Below are positions 1 to 7,911 of a DNA stretch of 16,438 bases, piece by piece. The notes under the pieces were generated by a model. That model was not told where the DNA came from and did no database searches. It worked only from the letters and a program-made list of their open reading frames with translations. The DNA is taken from assembly GCA_012032075.1 (NCBI GenBank), contig JAAURU010000022.1:1-16438 (forward strand), read 5' to 3'. Source of the stretch: Flavobacterium sp. GTDB taxonomy: Bacteria > Bacteroidota > Bacteroidia > Flavobacteriales > Flavobacteriaceae. Each line of letters begins with the position of its first letter. The first letter of the stretch is position 1. The translations under genes were made by a program, and so were the position numbers.

Positions 1-760
1 ACAGCTGAATCGTATCTGAAATCTTGATAATCACCAATAGCTAAACGTATTCTGTAAGAACGGTTTGGTGTAACTGAAGCAGATGCATTTAAAACATTTG
101 TATGACCTCTCATGTTTAAGGTTGATGCTCCAGGATTTGTAACATTATAAGTGCTAAATAATCCTGCATTAGCTGAGGTACAATTTGGATTGTAAGCTTG
201 ATCTCTAATATTTAAAACAGAAACTGGAGTTGTAGTTGAAGGGATTACAGCAAGGTTTGTGGTTGTATTTGTTGATAAATCAGTCAAGAAAAACGCAAAA
301 GTATCAAAAGAAGCACATTGCCATTGTCCATATTCAATTAGATGCAAATAAAAAGTACAAAACTAAAATTTGATGATAATGGAATGAAATCAAATTGTAA
401 AAAAGCAACATCTGTGATGTTTCCCGATTGCCCAGTACTGTTTACGATGCTTTGTAAACCTGCATCACCAGTGTTATTTACTTGACTATCTAGATTATTA
501 CCTGTATAAGGACCTTGGGAATGTCTTGCAATTCCACTTCTTATAATGATACCATCACTAATTGGAAAAGTAGAACCGTTATTGTTAAAGGAAGCAACAG
601 ATTGATTAGATGAAATAATTACATTTGAAACATTTGTACATGAATTTCCTAGTAATTGATTTACTAACTGACTAGGTGAATTACTTGTGTCATCAACCGT
701 AATGGATTGAGAATAGACTAGAATTGGCAATAGCCAAAATAAAATTAGTAGTTTTTTCAT
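1..760 (-). CDS. Choice-of-anchor L domain secreted protein (partial, two frame breaks)
   Basis: N-terminal part of a secreted surface protein; the C-terminus lies beyond base 1. Residues 1-18 (MKKLLILFWLLPILVYSQ) form a signal peptide. What follows fits the choice-of-anchor L domain: an N-terminal QLVNQLLG segment, SDGIIIRSG, NTGDAGLQ, a FLQFDFIP strand, and after frame correction FASNEYGQWQC, then DTFAFFLTDL and, near the window edge, YRIRLAIGDY. The reading frame is broken twice: an apparent extra base in the A run at 350-354 and an extra A at 336-337; removing both restores the conserved FASNEYG segment. In Bacteroidota such proteins are often exported by type IX secretion with a C-terminal sorting domain, but that end is not visible here. 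Function unknown; a role in surface attachment or matrix is inference. The domain call is confident. Confidence 0.8.
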
Positions 761-799
761 TATGATATCTTTGGGGATTGAAAATCATTTTGATAGACA

Positions 800-807
800 C
801 AAAAATA
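800..807 (-). promoter_or_regulatory. Promoter -7 box for the choice-of-anchor L gene
   Basis: On the minus strand this reads TATTTTTG, a match to the Bacteroidota -7 consensus TAnnTTTG, about 40 bases upstream of the ATG at 760. No convincing TTG -33 element at the usual spacing was found, so the call rests on the -7 box alone. Confidence 0.4.
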
Positions 808-912
808 GTTTTTTTTTGTATAGCTATAGTCGTTTTTATTTAAAATTTTATTAATGTTAACAACTAAATAATGAATTAATATATTGATATTCTATTTGTT
901 GCTATATTTTTC

Positions 913-920
913 TAAATTTG
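913..920 (+). promoter_or_regulatory. Promoter -7 box for the Lgt-like/radical SAM operon
   Basis: TAAATTTG matches the Bacteroidota TAnnTTTG box and ends 13 bases before the ATG at 934, so the transcript would have a very short leader. Nearby TTG triplets (884-886, 895-901) are at 26 and about 14 bases, not the usual 17-23, so the -33 element is uncertain. Confidence 0.45.
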
Positions 921-933
921 AAAAATAGTTATA

Positions 934-1671
934 ATGACCATTCCTTTTGAACCTATAGTTTTTGGATACATAATTAACATTCATCTTATTTTAGAGTATT
1001 TAGCTTTTTTTGTAGGATTTAGATATTATTTTTTTCTCAAGAAAAAAAGAAAAGATAATATCGAAGCAACAAATCGACTTTCAATAATACTTGGTGCAGC
1101 AATTGGAGCTTTTTTAGGTTCAAGAATTGTTGGTTTTTTAGAGAGTCCTGTTATACCAGACAATACTATTCAACTATTACAATTATTAAACGCTAAAACT
1201 ATAATGGGAGGTTTGTTTGGTGGACTTTTGGGTGTAGAATTAGTTAAAAAATAATTGGTGAAAAACAATCTTCAGGTGATTTGTTTGTTTTTCCAATTCT
1301 TGTAGGGATATTTATTGGAAGAATTGGTTGTTTTTAACAGGGACTAATGAATTTACCTATGGAAAAGCAACTTCATTTTTTTAGGAATGAATTTAGGTGA
1401 TGGTATAAAAAGACATTCAATTGTGTTATATGAATTGTTTTTTCTAGTATTTTTATTTCTATTTTTATGGAAACTAAAAGACAAAGAAATTAAAAGTGGT
1501 TTGTTATTTCAATATTTTATGATTTGTTATTTTGCATTTCGATTTTTTATTGAATTTTTGAAACCCAATGCTTTTTTTATTTTAGGATTAAGTTCTATTC
1601 AGATTTTATGTCTAATTTGTTTGCTTTATTATTATAAAACAATTTTAAATTTATTCCAAAATGCCCGTTAG
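934..1671 (+). CDS. Lgt-like (prolipoprotein diacylglyceryl transferase family) membrane protein, three frame breaks
   Basis: Polytopic membrane protein of about 246 residues once three missing bases are restored in homopolymers (A run 1246-1251, T run 1331-1335, T run 1376-1382). It follows the Lgt topology and motif order: a GGLFGGLLG loop (about residues 92-100), GRIGCF (129-134) where Lgt has its GRxGNF signature, RHSIVLYE (161-168) where Lgt has RHPxQLYE, and a late RFFIEF. Key Lgt residues are altered: the catalytic His of the HGG motif is Met here, and the signature Asn is Cys. It is therefore better viewed as a divergent paralog than as the essential lipoprotein-modifying Lgt. Its stop overlaps the next gene's ATG by 11 bases, which suggests translational coupling with the radical SAM enzyme. 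The substrate is unknown; a lipid or lipid-linked molecule is inference. Confidence 0.75.
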
Positions 1672-3058
1672 AAATTACACCTATTATGATTATACTTTAA
1701 GTCTTTGTCCAGATTGCTTAAAGCGAATAGATGCCAAAATTGTTTTTGAAAACAACAATGTTTACATGTTAAAACGCTGCCCTGAACATGGAAATTCGAA
1801 AGTATTGATTGCCGATGATATTCCATATTATAAAAACATAAGAAATTACAATAAACCTTCTGAAACTCCTTATAAATTTAATACTAAAACCGATTATGGT
1901 TGTCCTTATGATTGTGGGTTGTGCCCAGATCATGAACAACATTCGTGTTTAACTGTTATTGAAGTTACCGATAGATGTAATCTAACTTGTCCAACTTGTT
2001 ATGCTGGTTCATCACCAACTTATGGAAGACATCGTACATTAAATGAGGTGAAAACCATGTTAGATACAATTGTTTTAAATGAAAAAGAACCAGATGTTGT
2101 TCAAATTAGTGGAGGAGAACCTACAATTCATCCTGATTTTTTTGAAATTTTAGATTATGCAAAATCACTTCCAATTCGACATTTAATGTTGAATACCAAT
2201 GGGATTAAGATTGCAAAAGACAAAGAGTTTGCCAAACGATTAAAAGAATACTCACCTGATTTTGAAATATATCTCCAATTTGATTCTTTTGAAAATACTG
2301 TTTTACAAGAATTAAGAGGAGCCGATTTGAATGACATAAGAAAACAAGCTATTGCAAATTTAAACGAGCTTAATCTGTCAACAACTTTAGTTGTTACTTT
2401 ACAAAAAGGTTTAAATGACAATGAAATTGGAAAAATAATTGATTATGCTTTAGAACAAAAATGTGTAAGAGGTGTTACTTTTCAACCTACACAAATAGCT
2501 GGAAGGTTGGAAAACTTTAATCCAGAAACAGATCGAATGACTTTGACTGAAGTGAGAAGAAAAATATTAGAACAAACAACCATTTTTAATCCTGATGATT
2601 TGTTGCCTGTTCCATGTAATCCAGATGCTTTAGTAATGGGTTATGCTTTAAAGCTTGATAATGAGGTATTTCCTTTAACACGATATATCAATCCAAATGA
2701 TTTGTTAGATAATAGCAAAAACACAATTATTTATGAGCAAGATGAAAATCTACAAGGGAAAATGATTGAATTATTTAGTACAGGAAATTCTGTTGAAGTA
2801 GCTGAAGAAAATTTAAAATCGATTCTATGTTGTTTGCCTAATATTGATGCTCCGAATTTAGGCTATGATAATCTCTTTAGAATTATTATTATGCAATTTA
2901 TCGATGCTTATAATTTTGATGTAAGAGCTATTAAAAAATCATGTGTTCATATAGTTGATAAAAACAATAAAATAATTCCTTTTGAAACTATGAATTTGTT
3001 TTATAGGGATGATAAAAAAGAAAGATTAGAAGAATTAAGAAAAGAAATTAAATTTTAA
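1661..3058 (+). CDS. Radical SAM protein, COG1964 / tetraether-lipid-synthase-like
   Basis: Intact protein of 465 residues. The radical SAM cluster motif CNLTCPTC (C106, C110, C113) binds the SAM-ligating [4Fe-4S] cluster, and QISGGEPT (about 149-156) is the SAM-binding GGE motif. Further cysteines indicate more metal sites: C16/C19 (CPDC) with C40 in CPEHG, resembling a rubredoxin-type or zinc site, and C81/C85/C88/C96 before the core. The C-terminal part has a CC pair, then KSCVHIVD and IIPFETMN, which matches my recollection of the COG1964 group that includes the archaeal tetraether lipid synthase Tes (MJ0619-like). A lipid-type substrate is inferred from that similarity and from the Lgt-like partner. 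Not proven: another radical SAM reaction remains possible. Assignment to radical SAM is near certain; the Tes-like subgroup is likely. Confidence 0.85.
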   Translation: MPVRNYTYYDYTLSLCPDCLKRIDAKIVFENNNVYMLKRCPEHGNSKVLIADDIPYYKNIRNYNKPSETPYKFNTKTDYGCPYDCGLCPDHEQHSCLTVIEVTDRCNLTCPTCYAGSSPTYGRHRTLNEVKTMLDTIVLNEKEPDVVQISGGEPTIHPDFFEILDYAKSLPIRHLMLNTNGIKIAKDKEFAKRLKEYSPDFEIYLQFDSFENTVLQELRGADLNDIRKQAIANLNELNLSTTLVVTLQKGLNDNEIGKIIDYALEQKCVRGVTFQPTQIAGRLENFNPETDRMTLTEVRRKILEQTTIFNPDDLLPVPCNPDALVMGYALKLDNEVFPLTRYINPNDLLDNSKNTIIYEQDENLQGKMIELFSTGNSVEVAEENLKSILCCLPNIDAPNLGYDNLFRIIIMQFIDAYNFDVRAIKKSCVHIVDKNNKIIPFETMNLFYRDDKKERLEELRKEIKF

Positions 3059-3061
3059 AAT

Positions 3062-3262
3062 ATGATTGCATTAGAAGGTAATATGGATTTAAGTGGATTA
3101 ATTATTTTTATAGTTTTTATTATGATTGGTCCACCAATTATATTGACTGTTTTAGGTTTGGCAATAAGAAAAAATAATCCAACAGCAGCTAAAGTATTGT
3201 ATATTTTAGCAGTTGTATATTTATTAGTAGGTTTAGGGATTTGTGGTAGTATGATGATGTAA
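3062..3262 (+). CDS. Small two-helix membrane protein
   Basis: Encodes 66 residues with two hydrophobic segments (about residues 11-33 and 43-63) separated by a short polar loop (RKNNPTAAK). It starts three bases after the radical SAM stop and is followed at once by the terminator hairpin, so it is the last gene of the operon. An internal ATG at 3083 (MDLSG) is an equally reasonable start and would remove seven residues. I do not recognise a family. A membrane partner or adaptor for the two upstream proteins is inference from position only. Confidence 0.6.
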   Translation: MIALEGNMDLSGLIIFIVFIMIGPPIILTVLGLAIRKNNPTAAKVLYILAVVYLLVGLGICGSMMM

Positions 3263-3264
3263 AA

Positions 3265-3290
3265 AACCCAATAACTTTCATTATTGGGTT
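3265..3290. terminator. Bidirectional hairpin terminator between the lipid-type operon and lepA
   Basis: A perfect 10-base stem, AACCCAATAA (3265-3274) against TTATTGGGTT (3281-3290), with a six-base loop. On the minus strand the stem is followed by a T run, a textbook intrinsic terminator for lepA. On the plus strand it ends the three-gene operon with a weaker T-rich tail. Confidence 0.75.
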
Positions 3291-3293
3291 TGT

Positions 3294-3328
3294 CTTAATA
3301 CTTAATACTTTTATCTTAATACTTCCTT
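3294..3328. repeat. Heptamer tandem repeat (CTTAATA)n
   Basis: Seven-base period directly after the lepA stop: CTTAATA, CTTAATA, CTTTTAT, CTTAATA, CTTCCTT. Three units are identical and two are degenerate. It lies between the lepA stop and the terminator. Confidence 0.6.
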
Positions 3329-3329
3329 C

Positions 3330-5124
3330 TTAGTCATTTAATTTCAAAACAGCCATAAACGCTTCTTGTGGAATTTCAACATTACCCACTTGTCTCATGC
3401 GTTTTTTCCCTTTTTTCTGTTTTTCTAAAAGTTTTCTTTTACGAGAAATATCACCACCATAACATTTTGCGGTTACATCTTTTCGAAGTGCTTTTATCGT
3501 TTCACGAGCAATAATTTTAGCACCTATAGCAGCTTGAATAGGAATATCAAATTGTTGTCTTGGTATTAATTCGCGTAATTTTTCACACATTTTTTTACCA
3601 ATGTAATAAGCATTATCTTCATGAATCAAAGCAGATAAAGCATCAACAGATTGAGCGTTTAATAAAACATCTAATTTTACTAATTTTGATGTACGCATTC
3701 CTATTGATGATAATCAAAAGAGGCATATCCTTTAGAAACCGTTTTTAGCCTATCATAGAAATCAAATACAATTTCTGCTAAAGGCATGTCAAAGTTTAAC
3801 TCTACACGTTCTGTAGTTAAATAGGTTTGATTAGTAATTACTCCTCTCTTTTCAATACATAAACTCATTACGTTACCCAACAAATCAGATTTTGTAATGA
3901 TAGTCGCTTTAATATATGGTTCTTCAACTCTGTCAAGTTTTGAAGGTTCTGGTAAATCAGAAGGGTTGTTTACAATGATAGCTGTTTCTGGTTCTTTTTT
4001 TGTGTAAGCTAAATAAGATACGTTAGGAACGGTGGTAATTACGGTCATATCAAACTCACGTTCTAATCTTTCTTGGATGATTTCCAAATGTAACATTCCT
4101 AAAAACCCACAACGGAAACCAAACCTAATGCAGCCGAACTTTCTGCAGCAAAAACTAATGAGGCATCATTTAGTTGTAATTTTTCCATTGACGCTCTTAA
4201 ATCTTCAAAATCTTCCGTGTCAACAGGGTAAATTCCAGCAAATACCATTGGTTTTACATTTTCAAAACCAGTAATCATATTGGTTGTTGGCTCTTTAGCA
4301 TCTGTAATAGTATCACCTACTTTTACTTCTTTTGCTTCCTTGATACCAGAAATTAAATAACCCACATCTCCAGTTGAAATTTTATCTTTTGGAACTTGGT
4401 TTAATTTTAAGGTTCCTACTTCATCGGCAAAATATTCTTTATTAGTTGCCATGAATTTTATTTTTTGCCCTTTTTTAATTTCCCCATTAATTACTCTGAA
4501 AATTACTTCAATGCCTCTAAAAGGATTGTAATGGGAATCGAAGATTAAGGCTTGAAGCGGTTCTTCTGGATTTCCTTTTGGAGCAGGAACTTTTTCAATA
4601 ATTGCTTCTAAAATTTTATCGACTCCAAAGCCTGTTTTTCCAGATGCATGAATAATTTCTTCTAATTTACAACCTAATAAATCAATAATATCATCACTTA
4701 CTTCTTCAGGATTTGCACTTGGTAAATCTACTTTATTCAAAACTGGAATAATTTCCAAGTCGTTTTCTAAAGCCAAGTACAAATTAGAAATCGTTTGTGC
4801 TTGAATACTTTGTGCAGCATCCACAATAAGCAAAGCTCCTTCACAAGCAGCAATGGAACGAGAAACTTCATAAGAGAAATCCACATGTCCTGGAGTATCA
4901 ATTAAATTTAAAATATAATCTTCTCCATTATGCTTGTAATTCATTTGAATAGCGTGACTTTTTATGGTAATTCCACGTTCACGTTCCAAATCCATATTAT
5001 CAAGTAATTGCGCTTTTTCTTCTCTAGCAGTAACGGTTTGGGTTGCACCTAATAATCTATCTGCCAAAGTACTCTTACCATGATCAATGTGCGCAATAAT
5101 GCAAAAATTTCTTATATTCTTCAT
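3330..5124 (-). CDS. lepA: Elongation factor 4 (LepA), two frame breaks
   Basis: Ribosome-associated translational GTPase that back-translocates stalled ribosomes. The start at 5124 gives MKNIRNFCIIAHIDHGKS, the canonical LepA N-terminus with the G1 loop at residues 11-18; RERGITI, DTPGHVDF and NKVDLP are the other GTPase motifs. The C-terminal LepA-specific region ends in RQVGNVEIPQEAFMAVL. Two apparent one-base deletions split the frame: the AAA at 4121-4123 should be four, restoring GFGFRCGFLGMLH, and the TT at 3704-3705 should be three, restoring YHQIGMRTSK. The corrected protein is 598 residues, the usual family length. An upstream in-frame ATG at 5175 would add 17 residues without family support. 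Two independent breaks in such a conserved gene point to sequence error. Confidence 0.95.
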
Positions 5125-5152
5125 TTTCAAGTTCAATATCAAATTCAAAAAA

Positions 5153-5179
5153 TTAATCGCAATGCTATACTGCAATTAA
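5153..5179 (-). other. Imperfect hairpin in the lepA leader
   Basis: TTAATCGCA (5153-5161) and TGCAATTAA (5171-5179) pair with one mismatch around a nine-base loop. It lies between the lepA -7 box and its ATG, so it would fall at the 5' end of the transcript. Function unknown. Confidence 0.3.
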
Positions 5180-5183
5180 TCTG

Positions 5184-5191
5184 CAAATATA
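5184..5191 (-). promoter_or_regulatory. Promoter -7 box for lepA
   Basis: Minus strand reads TATATTTG, matching TAnnTTTG. It implies a leader of roughly 50 bases before the ATG at 5124. No TTG at proper -33 spacing was seen. The box lies upstream of 5175 as well, so it does not by itself decide between the two candidate starts. Confidence 0.45.
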
Positions 5192-5288
5192 AAGTAAAGT
5201 TTTGGATTGTAGAATGAAGAATTTAGTTATGTGATTGGAATTGCTTTTTTTCAAAATTTGGGTTCTTAATAAATTGCAAAATCTTTAG

Positions 5289-5296
5289 TATATTTG
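5289..5296 (+). promoter_or_regulatory. Promoter -7 box for the DUF433/DUF5615 pair
   Basis: TATATTTG matches TAnnTTTG, with 22 bases to the ATG at 5319. TTG triplets at 5258-5260 and 5274-5276 do not have the usual spacing. It is divergent from the lepA promoter. Confidence 0.4.
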
Positions 5297-5318
5297 TTTT
5301 ACTTAAAGATTTATAAAG

Positions 5319-5549
5319 ATGAGTAATTATCAAAATAGTATAATAAGAAATCCTGAAATAATGAATGGCAAGCCAATTATTAAAGGAACAAGAATTACTG
5401 TTGAATTAATTTTAAAGAAGCTATCTGAAGGGGTTTCTATTGATGATTTAATTAAAATGTATCCTCATTTAACTCAGCTTCAAATTTTAGCATCTTTAGA
5501 ATATGCATCAGATATAATAGGTAATGAAGAACTTTTAGAGGTTTCATAA
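5319..5549 (+). CDS. DUF433 family antitoxin
   Basis: Encodes 76 residues covering the whole DUF433 domain: IIRNPEIMNGKPIIKGTRI at the N-terminus, then VELILKKLSEG, the helix-turn-helix-like SIDDLIKMYPHLT, and a terminal LASLEYA. DUF433 proteins are small DNA-binding-like proteins that commonly precede PIN-like toxins of the DUF5615 type and are considered their antitoxins. Here its TAA shares a base with the ATG of the DUF5615 gene, so the pair is translationally coupled. Autorepression of its own promoter is expected by analogy, but no operator was identified. Confidence 0.85.
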   Translation: MSNYQNSIIRNPEIMNGKPIIKGTRITVELILKKLSEGVSIDDLIKMYPHLTQLQILASLEYASDIIGNEELLEVS

Positions 5550-5893
5550 TGATTATTGCAGATGAGAATATTCCTGTTCAAATAATTGAAAAACTTAGGT
5601 TGTCAAATATTGAAACATATTCTATTTATGATAATAATAGAGGGATTTCTGATAAAGAAATTATTGCTTTAGCTCAAAATCCACCAAGAATTATTTTGAC
5701 AGAAGATAAAGATTTTGGAGATTTAGTTTTTGCCTACAATCAGGATAAAGTTTCAGTACTACTTTTACGTTATCATTATTCTGAAATTGATAGTATTGAG
5801 AGAATTTTAATAAATTTTATTGAAAACCATGCGATTGAGCAACATTCTTTCATTGTAATTACTTCGAAAAGTATTAGAATTAGGAGATTGTAA
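5549..5893 (+). CDS. DUF5615 PIN-like toxin
   Basis: Encodes 114 residues of the DUF5615 (Mut7-C-like PIN) family. Visible signature elements are the N-terminal acidic ADEN (residues 3-6), GISDKEIIALA (32-42), the central ILTEDKDFGDLV (about 49-60) with the conserved TxDxDF core, and VLLLRY. These acidic residues would coordinate the metal ions of a PIN-type ribonuclease. It starts on the last base of the DUF433 stop codon. Type II toxin-antitoxin function is inferred from family and gene order. The gene is complete. Confidence 0.85.
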   Translation: MIIADENIPVQIIEKLRLSNIETYSIYDNNRGISDKEIIALAQNPPRIILTEDKDFGDLVFAYNQDKVSVLLLRYHYSEIDSIERILINFIENHAIEQHSFIVITSKSIRIRRL

Positions 5894-5919
5894 TTTGTTT
5901 TTCTAAATTAGTATCTTTG
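5888..5919 (+). promoter_or_regulatory. Promoter for dusB (TTG-N21-TATCTTTG)
   Basis: TTG at 5888-5890 lies 21 bases before TATCTTTG (5912-5919), a good match to both Bacteroidota promoter elements. The distance from the box to the ATG at 5941 gives a leader of about 15 bases. An in-frame TTG at 5917 lies inside the -7 box, so it cannot be the start codon of this transcript. Confidence 0.6.
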
Positions 5920-5940
5920 AAAAAAAATAATTACAACGCT

Positions 5941-6933
5941 ATGCCCAAAATAGGCAACATAGAATTACCTGAATTTCCTTTGCTTTTAGCACCAATGGAA
6001 GATGTGAGTGATCCTCCTTTTCGTCGTTTGTGTAAAATGCATGGAGCTGATTTAATGTATTCCGAATTTATTTCTTCTGAAGGCTTGATTCGTGATGCTA
6101 TTAAAAGTCGGCAAAAGTTGGATATTTTTGATTATGAAAGACCTGTAGGCATTCAAATTTTTGGTGGTGATGAAGAAGCCATGGAAATGTCGGCAAGAAT
6201 TGTGGATACAGTACAACCTGATTTGGTTGATATTAACTTTGGTTGTCCGGTGAAAAAAGTAGTTTGTAAAGGAGCAGGAGCAGGAGTTTTGAAAGATGTG
6301 GATTTAATGGTGCGTTTGACTAAATCAGTTATTAAAGGAACTAATCTTCCGGTTACTGTTAAAACACGTTTGGGTTGGGATGAAAATTCGATTAATATTG
6401 ATGAGGTTGCTGAGCGTTTACAAGATGTTGGAGTACATGCTTTAACTGTTCATGCTAGAACTAGAGCACAAATGTATAAAGGACATTCTGATTGGTCGCA
6501 CATTGCAAGAGTAAAAAATAATCCTAGAATTACCATGCCTATTTTTGGAAATGGAGATATTGATTCCCCTGAAAAAGCATTGGAATACAAAAATAAATAT
6601 GGTTTGGATGGTATGATGATAGGTAGAGCGGCTATAGGTTATCCTTGGATTTTTAATGAGATAAAGCATTACTTTAAAACGGGAGAACATTTGGCTCAGC
6701 CAAGCATGAAAGATCGTATTGAAGCGGCTAAAAATCACTTGATTTGGTCTGTGGAATGGAAAAATGAACGAGTAGGAGTGGTGGAAATGAGAAGACATTA
6801 TACTAATTACTTTAAAGGCATTCATGGTTTTAAAGAATACAAACAAAAATTAGTAACTACAGATGATTTGCATCAACTATTAGATGTTTTCACTGAAATT
6901 GAACAAGTTTACGGAGATTATCAGTTTGTTTAA
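5941..6933 (+). CDS. dusB: tRNA-dihydrouridine synthase, DusB type
   Basis: FMN-dependent enzyme that reduces specific uridines in tRNA to dihydrouridine. Residues 11-25 (EFPLLLAPMEDVSDP) form the first strand of the TIM barrel with the FMN-binding APM motif. NFGCP (99-103) carries the catalytic cysteine C102, followed by the GAGAGVL loop; VKTRLGW, HARTRAQMY and IFGNGDI are further Dus motifs, and MMIGRAAIGYPWIF closes the FMN phosphate site. The protein is 330 residues, normal for DusB, with no frame break. Start chosen at ATG 5941 because the upstream TTG lies in the promoter. It is transcribed as a single gene between its own promoter and a terminator hairpin. Confidence 0.95.
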   Translation: MPKIGNIELPEFPLLLAPMEDVSDPPFRRLCKMHGADLMYSEFISSEGLIRDAIKSRQKLDIFDYERPVGIQIFGGDEEAMEMSARIVDTVQPDLVDINFGCPVKKVVCKGAGAGVLKDVDLMVRLTKSVIKGTNLPVTVKTRLGWDENSINIDEVAERLQDVGVHALTVHARTRAQMYKGHSDWSHIARVKNNPRITMPIFGNGDIDSPEKALEYKNKYGLDGMMIGRAAIGYPWIFNEIKHYFKTGEHLAQPSMKDRIEAAKNHLIWSVEWKNERVGVVEMRRHYTNYFKGIHGFKEYKQKLVTTDDLHQLLDVFTEIEQVYGDYQFV

Positions 6934-6946
6934 TTGTGATTAAAAA

Positions 6947-6983
6947 AAAACCACGAATTTCAGCGCTTACTTTTCGTGGTTTT
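6947..6983. terminator. Bidirectional hairpin terminator between dusB and rluB
   Basis: An 11-base stem, AAAACCACGAA (6947-6957) against TTCGTGGTTTT (6973-6983), with a 15-base loop. It is flanked by an A run on one side and T-rich sequence on the other, so it can terminate both convergent genes. Confidence 0.75.
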
Positions 6984-6990
6984 ATTGTTT

Positions 6991-7883
6991 TTAGGAGTTT
7001 TTTAAATTGATAATTTCTTGTTCTGTAAGAAATCTCCAATTTCCTCTTGGTAAATTCTTTTTGGTTAAACCAGCAAAAGTAACTCGGTCAAGTTTTATTA
7101 CATTGTAATTTAAGTGTTCAAAAATTTTACGTACAATTTTTACATTGGCTGTTTTCATTTTGATGCCTATTTCACTTTTGGGTTGGTCTTCAATATAGGA
7201 AACTTCTTCAACATAAACCTTGTATTCGTCTATTGTTAAGCCATTAGAAATTTTTTCTAAATCTTCATATTTTAGATTTTTATCTAAGGTAACTTGGTAT
7301 AATTTTGATGAACGCTGGTTTGGAGTGGTAAATTTACGAATCATGTCAGTATCATTGGTAAACAATAATAAACCAGTAGTGGTTTTATCCATTCTTCCAA
7401 CAGGTTGAATATTCGATTTTGTAGCTCCTCTTACTAAATCTAGTACATTTCCATCACCTTTTTCATCATCACCTACAGTAGAAAAGTTTTTAGGCTTATT
7501 TAGTAAGATATATTCTTTTTTTCCTGGAGTAATTGTTGCTCCATCAAAAACTACTGTATCCGTTAGTTTTACCTTGTAACCCATTTCGGTTACAACAACA
7601 CCATTTACTTTTACATTACCGCTTTGAATATAAATATCTGCATCTCTACGACTACACATTCCAGAGTTTGAAATGTATTTATTTAAACGCATTTCATCTG
7701 GATTAGATGGAGACTTTGGGGTTTTTGGTGCTTTGTTTTCTTCTGTTTTTCCAGTTGGTTTAACTGAGAATTTGAAGGTGTTTTTCTTATAGGAGCATTT
7801 CCTCTTGAGTTACTCGATTTCTTGAAACCACCTTGTCTTCCAGAACCTGGGTTGCTTTTATCATTTCCTTGGTGACGTGACAT
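6991..7883 (-). CDS. rluB: rRNA pseudouridine synthase, RluB/RsuA family, one frame break
   Basis: Isomerises uridine to pseudouridine in ribosomal RNA. From the MRLNKYISNSG motif onward there is an S4 RNA-binding domain (MCSRRDADIYI, VKVNG), then the catalytic domain with GRMDKTTTGLLL, which holds the catalytic aspartate, and a C-terminal LPRGNWR segment. Upstream is a basic, low-complexity extension beginning MSRHQGNDKSNPGSGRQGG, typical of Bacteroidota homologs. Extension and core are in different frames; adding one T to the run at 7771-7773 gives a continuous 297-residue protein reading PSNPDEMRLNKY across the junction. The internal ATG at 7692 would give a core without the extension and is not preferred. 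RluB versus another RsuA-family member cannot be settled by eye. Confidence 0.88.
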
Positions 7884-7900
7884 ATGCTATACTTTTTTTG

Positions 7901-7908
7901 CAAAGATA
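7901..7908 (-). promoter_or_regulatory. Promoter -7 box for rluB, next to the ubiA stop
   Basis: Minus strand reads TATCTTTG, an exact TAnnTTTG match, only three bases past the ubiA stop codon. It gives rluB a start of transcription separate from the isoprenoid genes, with a leader of about 15 bases. No -33 TTG at proper spacing was seen. Confidence 0.45.
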
Positions 7909-7911
7909 TAA

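Noticed and set aside
3294..3328. CRISPR array
   Set aside because: The seven-base repeats have no unique spacers and are far too short.
3330..5124. Programmed frameshifting in lepA
   Set aside because: Two breaks in short A/T runs without a slippery heptamer and stimulatory structure; other genes show the same kind of break, so errors explain them better.
5125..5175. Upstream ATG for lepA adding 17 residues
   Set aside because: LepA proteins begin at MKNIRNF; the extra residues are hydrophobic and lack family support, and they coincide with the leader hairpin.
5917..5940. Upstream TTG start for dusB adding eight residues
   Set aside because: The TTG is the last part of a TATCTTTG promoter box, and DusB homologs begin near MPKIGNIELP.
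6442..6846. 134-codon open frame on the minus strand inside dusB
   Set aside because: Antisense shadow of a clearly coding gene; His/Phe-rich with no recognisable motif.
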